A DNA stretch of 64,000 bases, taken from Sphingomonas sp. Leaf20 (lineage in GTDB: Bacteria > Pseudomonadota > Alphaproteobacteria > Sphingomonadales > Sphingomonadaceae). Under the pieces are notes generated by a model that saw only the letters and a program-made list of their open reading frames with translations, made no database searches and was not told the origin of the DNA. Made by a program: the position numbers and the translations under genes. Location: assembly GCF_001421535.1 (NCBI RefSeq), contig NZ_LMKN01000001.1, positions 310,001 to 374,000 on the forward strand. The letters are read 5' to 3'. This document shows positions 55,776 through 64,000 of the stretch, piece after piece (positions within the stretch are counted from its first letter, which is position 1; each line of letters opens with the position of its first letter).

Positions 55776-56885
55776 TTGGCCCGCAAATTCCTCTATTTCG
55801 TCACCGCGATGATCGTCCTCGCGATCGCCGCCCTGCTCGCCTATCGGCTTTTCGGCACCGACCTGATGCGGATCGCGATGGTCCCCAGCGAGACGTTCCA
55901 GCCGCAGCGCGAGGCGCCGCGCAACATCTATGCGCGCAAGGTCCTGTGGCTCGCGCGACCCGACCGCCCCGGCAATCCGGCGCTCTGGACACCGCCCGGC
56001 TACACCCCCGGCAAGCCGGGCACGGGCGCCGCGATCTTCTTCATCCACCCGACATCGTACATCAACCGCGACCATTGGAACGCGCCGATCGACGATCCGG
56101 AGACCAATGCGCGCGCGGAGCTGTTCCTGCGCGGCCAGGCGAGCGCGTTCAACGAAGCGGGCGACATCTGGGCGCCGCGCTATCGTCAGGCGACGTTCGG
56201 CGCGTTCCTGACCAGCGAGGCCGACAGCGAACGCGCGCTCGCGCTGGCGTACGGCGACGTCACCGCCGCGTTCGACCGCTTCCTCAAGGAAGCCGGCCCG
56301 ACCCGCCCGATCATCCTCGCCGGCCACAGCCAGGGCGCGCTCCACCTCACCCGCCTGCTGCGCGACCGCATCGCCACCGACCCGAAGCTGAAGACGCGCA
56401 TCGTCGCGGCCTATGTCGTCGGCTGGCCCGTCTCGCGTACCACCGACCTGCCGCGCATGGGCCTTGGCGAATGCCGCACCGCCGATCAGACCGGGTGCAT
56501 CCTGTCGTGGGAAAGCTTCGCCGAGCCTGCCGACCCTTCGCTGATCGTCGACACCTATGACAAGACGACGGGCTTCGATGGCCAGCCGCGGAAGGATACG
56601 CCGATCGTCTGTACCAATCCGCTGACCGGCACCGCCGACGCGGCGGCGCCCGCGACCGCCAATCTCGGCACGCTCGTACCGTCCGCCGACCTCGCCACCG
56701 CGACGATGACGCCCGGCAGTGTGCCCGCGCGCTGTGCCGATCGCGGCATCCTGCTGATCGGCGACGCGCCCGATCTCGGGCCCTATGTCCTGCCCGGCAA
56801 CAATTATCACGTCTATGACTACAGCCTGTTCTGGGCGAACGTCCGCGCCGACGCCAACCGCCGCCTCGCAGCCTTCACGCGATGA
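55776..56885 (+). CDS. DUF3089 family alpha/beta hydrolase-like protein
   Basis: 369-residue membrane-anchored protein. An N-terminal helix ([20 protein letters not shown], about residues 4-23) precedes a hydrolase domain with a nucleophile elbow GHSQGALH (Ser185) and the DUF3089-typical [18 protein letters not shown] segment. Substrate unknown. The start is TTG at 55776, with a GGAAGG ribosome site 6 bases upstream. The longer frame starting at 55626 is palindromic-repeat DNA. The stop overlaps ruvX as ATGA. Confidence 0.87.
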   Translation: MARKFLYFVTAMIVLAIAALLAYRLFGTDLMRIAMVPSETFQPQREAPRNIYARKVLWLARPDRPGNPALWTPPGYTPGKPGTGAAIFFIHPTSYINRDHWNAPIDDPETNARAELFLRGQASAFNEAGDIWAPRYRQATFGAFLTSEADSERALALAYGDVTAAFDRFLKEAGPTRPIILAGHSQGALHLTRLLRDRIATDPKLKTRIVAAYVVGWPVSRTTDLPRMGLGECRTADQTGCILSWESFAEPADPSLIVDTYDKTTGFDGQPRKDTPIVCTNPLTGTADAAAPATANLGTLVPSADLATATMTPGSVPARCADRGILLIGDAPDLGPYVLPGNNYHVYDYSLFWANVRADANRRLAAFTR

Positions 56886-57349
56886 TCACGCTCTCCCCCG
56901 CGCAGTTCCGCGACGCGCTTCCCGACGGCGGCCGGCTGATCGGGCTCGACGTCGGCACCAAGACGATCGGCACCGCGCTATGCGACGCCGGCTGGTCGTT
57001 CGCGAGCCCCGCGCTGCTGATCCGCCGCACCAAGTTCCAGAAGGACAAGGCCGCGCTCGCCGAGATCATCAAGGCGCAGAAGGTCGTCGGGCTCGTCATC
57101 GGCCTGCCGATCAACCTCGACGGCAGCGAAAGCCCGCGCTCGCAATCGACGCGCGCGTTCGCGCAGAACCTTAAGGACATGGGGCTGCCGATCCTGCTCC
57201 AGGACGAACGCTGGTCGACCGTCGCGGTCACGCGCACGCTGATCGAACAGGATGCCAGCCGCGCCAAGCGCGCCGAACTCGTCGACAAGATGGCCGCCGC
57301 GTACATCCTCCAGGGCGCGATCGACGCGCTGGTGACCAGACAGATCTAG
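56882..57349 (+). CDS. ruvX: Putative Holliday junction resolvase (YqgF/RuvX family)
   Basis: 155-residue RNase H-fold nuclease. The motif [17 protein letters not shown] has the first catalytic Asp, [16 protein letters not shown] follows in the middle, and [12 protein letters not shown] and [13 protein letters not shown] close the fold. In other bacteria this family also acts in 16S rRNA 5' maturation. The ATG overlaps the DUF3089 stop by 4 bases. Its stop overlaps the convergent membrane protein gene by 4 bases (CTAG). Confidence 0.93.
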   Translation: MITLSPAQFRDALPDGGRLIGLDVGTKTIGTALCDAGWSFASPALLIRRTKFQKDKAALAEIIKAQKVVGLVIGLPINLDGSESPRSQSTRAFAQNLKDMGLPILLQDERWSTVAVTRTLIEQDASRAKRAELVDKMAAAYILQGAIDALVTRQI

Positions 57350-58914
57350 CGGACGACCCGGTACAGGGTCGAAGACCCGTTGGTCCAGACGACGCGCAGA
57401 TCCGCGGCCTGTGCCGCCCCCGGTGGAAACCCGATCGTCCAGACATGCGTGAACGCCGCACGCGGGAAGCCCGCGATCGCTGCGTTGAAGTTGGACCCGA
57501 TATCGGAACATTGGGCGGGATAGACGCTCTGACTCGGATCGGCGAGATAGGGGGCGGCGACCTGATGCCGGATGCTCAGCAGTTGCTGGCCCGCGATCAC
57601 CCATTGATCGTTGGTGAAGACGTCGCGCCGGACGATCGCCAGCCCGGGCAGGTGATCGCGACGCAGATCGGTCCACGCATTACCACATGGCCGTGCGATC
57701 AATGACAGAACCGCCGCACCCCGCGGGATCGCAGCGATCGCGGCGATCTCGCGCTGCTGTTCGGCGGAGCGCTCGGCAAAGCTCAGCGTCGTGCTGCCAA
57801 GGCGGACCGCGACGAACAGCAAGGCGAGCAGCGCGGTGGTTCGCGTCGCCCTCGCCGCGATCGGCGGCGCGATCGCGACGAGCGCGAGCATCATCGCGGC
57901 GGGCGCGATCCGCATGTCGACATACGCGCCGCCCATCAACAACCGCGGCAGGATGACGAACGCCGCCAGGCACGCTGCTGCAGGCCAGCCGATGAGCCGC
58001 GAAAACCCCCAGTCGGGGCTCCGCACCGCGACGTAAAGCAGCAGGACGAGCGGAACCAGCGAGAGCAGATCGAACGCCTGCCACCGGTCCCTGAACAGCG
58101 ACAACAGCCACAGCGCCTTGATTGGCACGTTGAACCAGTCCGACGCGCCGAGGCCACCCGCCCCCGCTCCTGGCCCCGCTCCCGCCGCGTATCCCGCCTG
58201 CGCGGCCATGATGATCACCGGCCCCGCGAGCGGCAGGCACTGCAGCATCGTGGTGCCGAGCGCGGCACCCCAGCCCCTCCCCGCCGCACGCATGCGCGCG
58301 AGCTCGGCGGCCGCCGCCATCAACCCGAACATCCCCCAGCCGAAGCTGTGCGACACCCACAACACGAACGCGATCGCGAAGAACGCCACCGCGCGCACCG
58401 CAAACCGCCCCTCCCGCCCCCAGCGGATCCACAAGGCCAGCGCGCAGAAGGCCAGCGCCTGTGACAGCGTAAAATTGACGAAACCGAACTGGAACGGCCA
58501 GGCATAAGCGAGCGGCACCGCGAGGATCGCGGTCGGCGGAACGCGCCCGTGCGCCTCGCGCGCCGCCCATAGCAGGCCGATGACGGTCAGCACCGGGATC
58601 GCCATCACCGCGAGCTTGGTCGCTGCCTCGAAACCGACCACGCGGGCGAGCGCGGGCACCAGCAGGTCCATCCCCAGATTGGGGATCAGCGCCCAGTGAA
58701 ACGCATAATAGCGCGCCAGATCGGGCGAGTCGCGCAGCGCCATCGCGATATGCCAGCGACCCATATGCCCGGGCAGGTCGCTTAGCGGCGGCAGCGACGG
58801 CCATGCCAATGGCACCGCGGCAGCGACGACGAGCGCGGCCAGGACCCAGCGCCGCTCCCACCAATGCGCGCTGCTGTCGATGACGCCGTCGTTCGCGTTG
58901 ATTGTCCCCACCAT
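57346..58914 (-). CDS. Polytopic membrane protein, possible glycosyltransferase-like
   Basis: 522-residue protein with about ten to twelve hydrophobic segments and a periplasmic C-terminal domain of about 130 residues. The first periplasmic loop [16 protein letters not shown] with its Asp-Leu pair recalls GT-C-type glycosyltransferases or Wzy-like proteins, but no family is certain. The ATG at 58914 is preceded by GGGGGG and fits better than the start at 58956. It converges with ruvX. Confidence 0.72.
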   Translation of the reverse strand: MVGTINANDGVIDSSAHWWERRWVLAALVVAAAVPLAWPSLPPLSDLPGHMGRWHIAMALRDSPDLARYYAFHWALIPNLGMDLLVPALARVVGFEAATKLAVMAIPVLTVIGLLWAAREAHGRVPPTAILAVPLAYAWPFQFGFVNFTLSQALAFCALALWIRWGREGRFAVRAVAFFAIAFVLWVSHSFGWGMFGLMAAAAELARMRAAGRGWGAALGTTMLQCLPLAGPVIIMAAQAGYAAGAGPGAGAGGLGASDWFNVPIKALWLLSLFRDRWQAFDLLSLVPLVLLLYVAVRSPDWGFSRLIGWPAAACLAAFVILPRLLMGGAYVDMRIAPAAMMLALVAIAPPIAARATRTTALLALLFVAVRLGSTTLSFAERSAEQQREIAAIAAIPRGAAVLSLIARPCGNAWTDLRRDHLPGLAIVRRDVFTNDQWVIAGQQLLSIRHQVAAPYLADPSQSVYPAQCSDIGSNFNAAIAGFPRAAFTHVWTIGFPPGAAQAADLRVVWTNGSSTLYRVVR

Positions 58915-59038
58915 GCGCCCCCCATCGCACGCTGCCCCTAAAACGGGGTTAACCATCCGCGGCCCGGGGGCAAAGACGGCGGCAAAGACGCCGGCAAACC
59001 TTGCCCCCGCCGTCGCAGCCCACTACCCAGCGCGCTTG

Positions 59039-60025
59039 ATGCAACGTTCAGATCACCGCCCCGCCACCCTTATCGAGGGCGGCGCCGTCTTCCCGCACCG
59101 GCACCTCACCGGGATCGACGGGCTCCAGCCGCACGAAATCGCGTTCCTGCTCGACGAAGCGGAGACCTGGGTCGAGGCGAACCGCACCCATGCGACCCCC
59201 GACAAGCGGCTCGCCGGGCTCACGCAGATCAACGCGTTCTTCGAGAACAGCACGCGCACGCTGCTGTCGTTCGAGATCGCGGGCAAGCGGCTCGGCGCCG
59301 ACGTCGTCAACATGCACGCCGCGCAGTCGAGCGTGAAGAAGGGCGAGACGCTGATCGACACCGCGATGACGCTGAACGCGATGCGCGCGGACGTCATCGT
59401 CATCCGCCACATGTCGAGCGGCGCGGTGCGGCTGATCGCGGACAAGGTCGATTGCCCCGTCCTGAACGCGGGCGACGGCCGCCATGAACATCCGACGCAG
59501 GCACTGCTCGACGCGCTCACCATCCGCCGCCGCCGCGGCGCGATCGCGGGGCAGCGCGTCGTGATCTGCGGCGACGTGCTCCACAGCCGCGTCGCGCGCT
59601 CGAACATCCTCGCGCTGACCGCGCTCGCGGCCGAGGTCCGCGTCTGCGCGCCCTCGACGCTGATGCCCGCCGCGATCCACAAAATGGGGGTGACCCCGTT
59701 CACCGATTTCGATGCTGCGCTGGAGGGCGCCGACGTGGTCATGATGCTGCGCCTGCAGAACGAGCGGATGGACGGCGCGTACGTGCCCTCCACGCGTGAA
59801 TACCGGATGCGTTACGGGCTGACGCTCAACCGGCTCGCGCGCGCGGCGCCCGATGCGCTGGTGATGCACCCCGGCCCAATGAACCGCGGGGTCGAGATTG
59901 ATTCGGCGGTCGCCGACCACGCGCGCTCGGCGATCACCGAACAGGTCGAGATGGGCGTCGCGGTGCGGATGGCGTGTCTCGACGTGCTGACCCGCCGATC
60001 GCGCGGCGTGGAGGGCTGGGCATGA
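59039..60025 (+). CDS. pyrB: Aspartate carbamoyltransferase catalytic subunit
   Basis: Catalyses the first committed step of pyrimidine synthesis. The 328-residue protein has the carbamoyl-phosphate loop [13 protein letters not shown] near residues 70-82, the [12 protein letters not shown] loop near 99-110, [10 protein letters not shown], and the aspartate-site RLQNERM. The ATG at 59039 gives the usual N-terminus; an upstream in-frame start lies inside the divergent gene's promoter. It overlaps the dihydroorotase-like gene by 4 bases. Confidence 0.95.
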   Translation: MQRSDHRPATLIEGGAVFPHRHLTGIDGLQPHEIAFLLDEAETWVEANRTHATPDKRLAGLTQINAFFENSTRTLLSFEIAGKRLGADVVNMHAAQSSVKKGETLIDTAMTLNAMRADVIVIRHMSSGAVRLIADKVDCPVLNAGDGRHEHPTQALLDALTIRRRRGAIAGQRVVICGDVLHSRVARSNILALTALAAEVRVCAPSTLMPAAIHKMGVTPFTDFDAALEGADVVMMLRLQNERMDGAYVPSTREYRMRYGLTLNRLARAAPDALVMHPGPMNRGVEIDSAVADHARSAITEQVEMGVAVRMACLDVLTRRSRGVEGWA

Positions 60026-61242
60026 TCCTCGCGCTCACCAACGCGACGCTCGCCTGCCCCGTCGGCGGCGTCACCAAGGGCAATCTGCTCGTCCGCGACG
60101 GCGTCGTCGTCGCGACCGGGCTGGTCGAGATCCCGGCCGATGCGCAGACGATCGACTGCGCGGGCAAGACGATCGCGCCCGGCATCGTCGACCTCGGCGT
60201 CGCGCGGATCGACCGTGCCGCGTTCCGTGCGGGCGGGATCGTCCGCGTCGGGCTGATGCCCGACCAGTCGCCCGTGCTCGACGATCCCGGCATCGTCCAG
60301 CGCGCCGCGCTGATCGGCAAGCCCGATCTGTGGATCCACCCGATCGCCGCCGCGACCCAGGGGCTCGCCGGACATGACCTCGCCGAAATGGCGGTCTGCC
60401 TGTCGGCGGGCGCGCGCGCGGTCGGCACCGGCAAGCGCTGGATCGCCGATACCGGCGTTATGCACCGCGTGCTCGCCTATGCGCGCGACCTCGACATCGC
60501 CGTCGTCACGCATGCCGAGGATGGCGGGCTAACCAATGGCGCGGTCGCGACCGCGGGCGAGACCGCGACCCGGCTCGGCCTGCCCGCCGCCCCCGCGATC
60601 GCCGAGGCGCTCGCAATCGCGCGCGACCTTATGCTGGCGGAGGAGACCGGCGCGCGCCTCCATGTCCGCCAGGTCACGACCGCCGCGGGCTTCGACCTGA
60701 TCCGCGCGGCCAAGCGCCGCGGCGTCGCGGTGACGTGCGGCATCACGCCCGCGCATCTCCATCTGTCCGACATCGCGGTCAGCGATTTCCGCAGCTTCGC
60801 GCATCTCTCGCCCCCGCTCAGGAGCGAATCGGATCGCCAGGCGGCGCTGGCGGCGGTCGCCGACGGTACGATCGACGTGATCTGCTCGGCGCACGACCCG
60901 CGCGGACCCGAAGAGAAGCGCCTGCCCTTCGCCGATTCGACCGCGGGGATGGCGGGTGCCGAGACGCTCCTGCCGCTCGCGCTGATGCTCGTGCGCGACG
61001 GGCACGCGACGCTCGACCGGCTGTTCGCGCTGCTCGCGCGCAACCCCGCCGCGGTGCTCGGACTCGACACCGGAACGCTCGAGGTTGGCAAGCCCGCCGA
61101 CCTGCTCCTGTTCGACGCGGATGCGCCGTGGCAGATCACCGGCGATGCGTTTGCCGCGAGCGCGAACAACACGCCGTTCGACGGACTACCGGTGCAGGGA
61201 AAAGTGCTGCGCGTGTGGAAGGGCGGCCGCGAGATCGTCTGA
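60022..61242 (+). CDS. Inactive dihydroorotase-like protein (PyrC homologue partner of PyrB)
   Basis: 406-residue amidohydrolase-fold protein. The position where active dihydroorotases carry the metal-binding HxH reads [14 protein letters not shown], with no histidines. The conserved TDHAP-type site near 291-298 reads SAHDPRG. It is therefore probably non-catalytic, like the PyrC' (PyrX) protein that forms a complex with aspartate carbamoyltransferase in Pseudomonas. The ATG overlaps pyrB as ATGA, consistent with stoichiometric assembly with PyrB. A separate active pyrC is expected elsewhere. Confidence 0.88.
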   Translation: MILALTNATLACPVGGVTKGNLLVRDGVVVATGLVEIPADAQTIDCAGKTIAPGIVDLGVARIDRAAFRAGGIVRVGLMPDQSPVLDDPGIVQRAALIGKPDLWIHPIAAATQGLAGHDLAEMAVCLSAGARAVGTGKRWIADTGVMHRVLAYARDLDIAVVTHAEDGGLTNGAVATAGETATRLGLPAAPAIAEALAIARDLMLAEETGARLHVRQVTTAAGFDLIRAAKRRGVAVTCGITPAHLHLSDIAVSDFRSFAHLSPPLRSESDRQAALAAVADGTIDVICSAHDPRGPEEKRLPFADSTAGMAGAETLLPLALMLVRDGHATLDRLFALLARNPAAVLGLDTGTLEVGKPADLLLFDADAPWQITGDAFAASANNTPFDGLPVQGKVLRVWKGGREIV

Positions 61243-61286
61243 CGCAGGATAGCCCGCCAAGACGTCCGGGCGGCGATCCCGGTCGG

Positions 61287-62672
61287 TTACCGCGAAGCGA
61301 CCTGCATCCCGCCCTTGCGCAGCCACTGCGCCATCTGGTCGCCCGCGCCCTCGCGGACGAAGCATGCGCCCCCCGTCGTGCGATAGCGGCGGCACAGCCG
61401 GTCCGCCTCGCCGCGGCTGAAGCCTCCGACCGACAAGCGGTAGAACGCGTCGCCGTTTGCCCTGAACGTCATCCCGTTGGGCTGCTGGCCGGCAAATGCT
61501 GCAAAGCGCCGCGTCGCGCGGGTCCAGGCGTCCTTCGCCACGCCGACCGTGTCATAGGCGCCGATCTGGACATACCAGTCGCCCGAACGTGCCGGGATCG
61601 CAGACCGCATTGCCGCCGCCTGTACGGCTGACGCCGCGGTATCGGGCGCAACACTTGTGCTGCGGTCGGCGAGCCGCGGTGTGGCGTCACGCAGCATCAT
61701 CGCGGGGCTTCTCGACGGCAGCGCCTGGACAACCTCGCGCCGGGGCGCGAACGTCACCTTTGAAAACCCTGCGACGACGCCCGGTGTTGCCGTCGCATCG
61801 TCCTGCCCGGCCGCCGCGAAGGCACGACGGTCGTCGGATTCGCCTGTGTTCGCCGCCGCCAGTGCCTCGACCGGTGCGGCGCCCGAGGCCGGCGCCATCG
61901 GTGCCATCAGCGGCGCGCGGTTGAGCGCCAGCGCGACGGGCTGTCCCGCATCTGTCACCGCGCGAACGCCGAGCAGCGCGGCAATCTGCTCATGGGCCGC
62001 GGCGGGCTGCGCGAAGGCGGCCCATTGCGCGAGCCGGACATCGACATCGGTCGGTGCGAGATCGGTGGCCGCGACGACGCGTGCAGCCTGCCACTGGCCC
62101 GCCAGCGCGAGACTGAGCGCAAGATTCTGCCGGACCTTCGCATTGCTCTCGGACGAGCGGGCGACATCGGTGAGAAGCGTGATCGCGCCCTGCGCATCCC
62201 CCGCCAGCGCCAGCGCCAGCCCGCGATCGCTCGCCGGGATGATCGCCGCGTGCTGCGCCAGCGTGAGCCGTGCCGCCTGCCAGTCGCCCCCCGCGGTCTG
62301 CATCAGCGCGAGGTTCAACGCCGCCTTGCCATTCTCGGGTGCCAGCGCGAGCGCATCGGCAAATCCCTGTCGCGCGGAGGTGAACCGACCCGCCTCGAGA
62401 TAGCCTTGCGCCAGCAGCAGGCGATAATCGGCGGATTGCGGCATCATCCCGACGGCAGCCTCGGCGTACCGCACCGCGCCGTCACCATCGCGCTTGGCAA
62501 GCGCCGCTTGGGCGCGGCGCGCGTTCGCCATCCCCGCCTTCGCCGCAAACGCATCGTCGCGGCTGCTCGCCGAGGCGATGCCGGTGCCGCCGTCGGATGC
62601 ACTGCACCCGACCATCGTGCCGCCAAGGACCAGCGCAGACAGGCCCATCGAAAGGAAAACGCGCGTCTTCAT
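61287..62672 (-). CDS. SPOR-domain lipoprotein with TPR repeats
   Basis: 461-residue exported lipoprotein. The signal sequence ends in a lipobox-like GTMVGC near residue 23. TPR-like helical repeats span about 40-200 (for example YRLLLAQGYLEAGRFTSARQGFADALALAP), followed by a low-complexity linker. A SPOR domain at about 378-452 (SGDWYVQIGAYDTVGVAKDAW) should bind denuded peptidoglycan at division sites. It is the last gene of the parA operon, with its ATG overlapping the upstream stop as ATGA. Confidence 0.88.
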   Translation of the reverse strand: MKTRVFLSMGLSALVLGGTMVGCSASDGGTGIASASSRDDAFAAKAGMANARRAQAALAKRDGDGAVRYAEAAVGMMPQSADYRLLLAQGYLEAGRFTSARQGFADALALAPENGKAALNLALMQTAGGDWQAARLTLAQHAAIIPASDRGLALALAGDAQGAITLLTDVARSSESNAKVRQNLALSLALAGQWQAARVVAATDLAPTDVDVRLAQWAAFAQPAAAHEQIAALLGVRAVTDAGQPVALALNRAPLMAPMAPASGAAPVEALAAANTGESDDRRAFAAAGQDDATATPGVVAGFSKVTFAPRREVVQALPSRSPAMMLRDATPRLADRSTSVAPDTAASAVQAAAMRSAIPARSGDWYVQIGAYDTVGVAKDAWTRATRRFAAFAGQQPNGMTFRANGDAFYRLSVGGFSRGEADRLCRRYRTTGGACFVREGAGDQMAQWLRKGGMQVASR

Positions 62673-63031
62673 CGGATCAAACCCCACCGGTTTACGTGTC
62701 GCCCGTCATCGGCAGGCGCGTCGACCGCGTCCTCCCCGGGCACTGTCTCTAGGAAGGCGTCCAGCGCCTCGGTCAGCAGAAACTGGGCGGATCGCCCCGT
62801 CGCCGCACTCGCCTGTTTCAGCCGCGCGTGCCGCGCAGGTTCGAGCCGCAACGTGAAGGCGATCCGCTTGACCTTGGCGGGCATCACCGGATCGTCCGCG
62901 AGTTCGTTCGCCATCGCCATGTCGGCGGCCGGCAGGCTGAGCGCCATGCGCCTTGGCCCGCGGCGATCGCCCGGCTTGCGCGCCAGCAATGCCGACGACA
63001 GCGACGCCAGCGGCTTCGGGTTTGGCGTCAT
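62669..63031 (-). CDS. Small ParA-linked protein, possible ribbon-helix-helix
   Basis: 120-residue protein with a basic, disordered N-terminus (MTPNPKPLASLSSALLARK) and a C-terminal strand-helix-helix segment ([45 protein letters not shown]) resembling ribbon-helix-helix DNA-binding proteins. ATGA overlaps on both sides, with parA upstream and the SPOR gene downstream, tie it to that operon. A role as a ParA partner or adaptor is inferred from position. Confidence 0.75.
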   Translation of the reverse strand: MTPNPKPLASLSSALLARKPGDRRGPRRMALSLPAADMAMANELADDPVMPAKVKRIAFTLRLEPARHARLKQASAATGRSAQFLLTEALDAFLETVPGEDAVDAPADDGRHVNRWGLIR

Positions 63032-63750
63032 GCCCCCTCCCCCACGACGCGGCGACCGAAGCCCACAGGCGCGGTGCGCTGGCCTCGGGGTGCCGGATGA
63101 ACCGGGACCGCGAACACCGTCCGCCGGAAATTCTTCTCGAGCCGGTCGCAGATATAGGTCCAGAGCGACTCGACCTCGGCCGCCGACTTGCTCCTGGCAT
63201 CGACCTCCATCACCGTCCGGCCGTCGATCATCGAGGCGGCGAAGTCGGTGCGCTGGTGGATCGTGATTGGCGCGACCGTCCCGTGCTGCGACAGCGCGAC
63301 GATCGCCTCGCCGGTGATCCGCGCCTTGGGCGTCGCCGCGTTCACGACGAAGATCAGCGGTTTGCCGGCACGGTCGCACAGGTCGACGGTAGCCCCCACG
63401 GCGCGCAGGTCATGCGGGCTCGGCCGGGTCGGGATGACGATCAGCTCGGCGACCGCGATCACGCTCTGGATCGCAATGGTGATCGCGGGCGGCGTATCGA
63501 TCAGCGCCAGCTTGAACCCCTGGAGCCGAAGGATCTCGAGATCGGCGGCCAGCCGCGAAACCGTCGTCTGCGCGAACGCCGGCGTCTCGTCCTCGCGCTC
63601 GTTCCACCAGTCCGTGAGCGACGCCTGGGGGTCGATGTCAATCAGCACGACCGGCCCGTGGCCGGTGCGCTCGGCCTGCACCGCGAGATGGCCCGACAGC
63701 GTGGTCTTGCCCGATCCCCCCTTCTGCGATGCCAACGCCAGAACGCGCAT
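63028..63750 (-). CDS. ParA/MinD-family ATPase
   Basis: 240-residue deviant Walker ATPase. The P-loop QKGGSGKTT is at residues 9-17. LIDIDPQASLTDWW, the LALIDTPPA switch and the ATPKARITGEAI segment follow. Such proteins position plasmids, chromosomes or protein complexes. No parB or parS is adjacent. Instead it is coupled to a small RHH-like protein and a SPOR lipoprotein, so it may position an envelope or division factor. The ATG at 63750 starts at the P-loop strand; the earlier in-frame start adds a non-conserved segment. Confidence 0.9.
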   Translation of the reverse strand: MRVLALASQKGGSGKTTLSGHLAVQAERTGHGPVVLIDIDPQASLTDWWNEREDETPAFAQTTVSRLAADLEILRLQGFKLALIDTPPAITIAIQSVIAVAELIVIPTRPSPHDLRAVGATVDLCDRAGKPLIFVVNAATPKARITGEAIVALSQHGTVAPITIHQRTDFAASMIDGRTVMEVDARSKSAAEVESLWTYICDRLEKNFRRTVFAVPVHPAPRGQRTAPVGFGRRVVGEGA

Positions 63751-63914
63751 GAATCCGCCAACCCCTTGAATGCCTATCTCGAATATCGTCGGGAATGCCA
63801 TGATGGCGGATAAGAAGCGGTTAACGCGGAGGCAGGAATCGCCCCCGCGGTGCGCGGCAAAAGGCTTAACGTGATCTTTGCCTTCACCGGGCTATGACGG
63901 CATGAGGAACGGCA

Positions 63915-64000
63915 ATGGCTTCGATGAGGTGGACGATGCGGAACGTGTTTTTCGGCGCGGTGGCGATGGCAGCCGCCTGCGCTGCTGTGCCGGCGGCGGC
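63915..64000 (+). CDS. Start of an exported protein gene (cut by window end)
   Basis: Twenty-eight codons are visible: MASMRWTMRNVFFGAVAMAAACAAVPAA, a typical signal peptide with a basic start and Ala-rich core. A GAGG ribosome site lies 8 bases before the ATG at 63915. The mature protein lies beyond the window, so the function cannot be assigned. It is divergent from parA. Confidence 0.6.
   Translation, partial: MASMRWTMRNVFFGAVAMAAACAAVPAA

Overview
The window is GC-rich, gene-dense chromosomal DNA from an alphaproteobacterium, most likely a sphingomonad (Sphingomonas or a close relative). The evidence is the gatCAB amidotransferase operon, a System I cytochrome c maturation operon, a large TonB-dependent receptor, a DUF6481-type small basic protein, a trigger factor with a Lys/Ala-rich tail, and many intergenic palindromic repeats of the kind common in this group. 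No phage, transposase or plasmid genes were seen. Taxonomy is inferred from recalled gene content, not from a database search.

Layout from left to right. Positions 1-5083 hold a partial trxB, the molybdopterin cluster fdhF-like/mobA/fdhD, and tRNA-Met, followed by a 2'-5' RNA ligase-like gene that closes the kup operon. Positions 5086-9161 hold kup, an Lrp/AsnC regulator divergent from alanine dehydrogenase, and a DUF3072 protein. Positions 9275-14017 are a tightly overlapping ccmC-D-E-F-G-H-I operon on the minus strand. A Glu/Leu/Phe/Val dehydrogenase gene and tRNA-His follow. Positions 15484-26963 are a complete twelve-gene type II secretion operon (gspC to gspN, minus strand). Positions 27103-32813 hold a prolyl 4-hydroxylase-like oxygenase, a 121-bp repeat array, a TonB-dependent receptor and a beta-helix-type lipoprotein. 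Upstream of the lipoprotein are heptamers spaced 11 bp apart that look like Pho boxes.

Positions 33141-43867 hold a DUF6481 protein, ahpC/ahpF, tRNA-Val, HU, lon, two tandem M1 metallopeptidases, a small membrane protein and a lipoprotein cytochrome c. Positions 43898-49916 hold a DUF4198 protein, clpX, clpP, a DUF418 gene fragment abutting a glycosyltransferase, trigger factor and tRNA-Leu, so the tig-clpP-clpX-lon proteostasis genes lie close together. Positions 50051-55494 hold small disordered proteins, a secreted unknown, a retropepsin-like protease and gatCAB. Positions 55776-64000 hold a DUF3089 hydrolase, ruvX, a polytopic membrane protein, pyrB with a catalytically dead dihydroorotase, a SPOR/TPR lipoprotein, a small helix-rich protein and ParA, then the start of a secreted protein.

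The most distinctive points are these. A 105-bp palindromic repeat is inserted in frame near the start of gspE. A 33-bp tandem repeat reiterates the prepilin leader region of gspH. A possible phosphate-starvation module (Pho-box array, lipoprotein, TonB receptor) lies next to the type II secretion operon. A recombination scar joins a DUF418 remnant to the 3' end of a glycosyltransferase gene.
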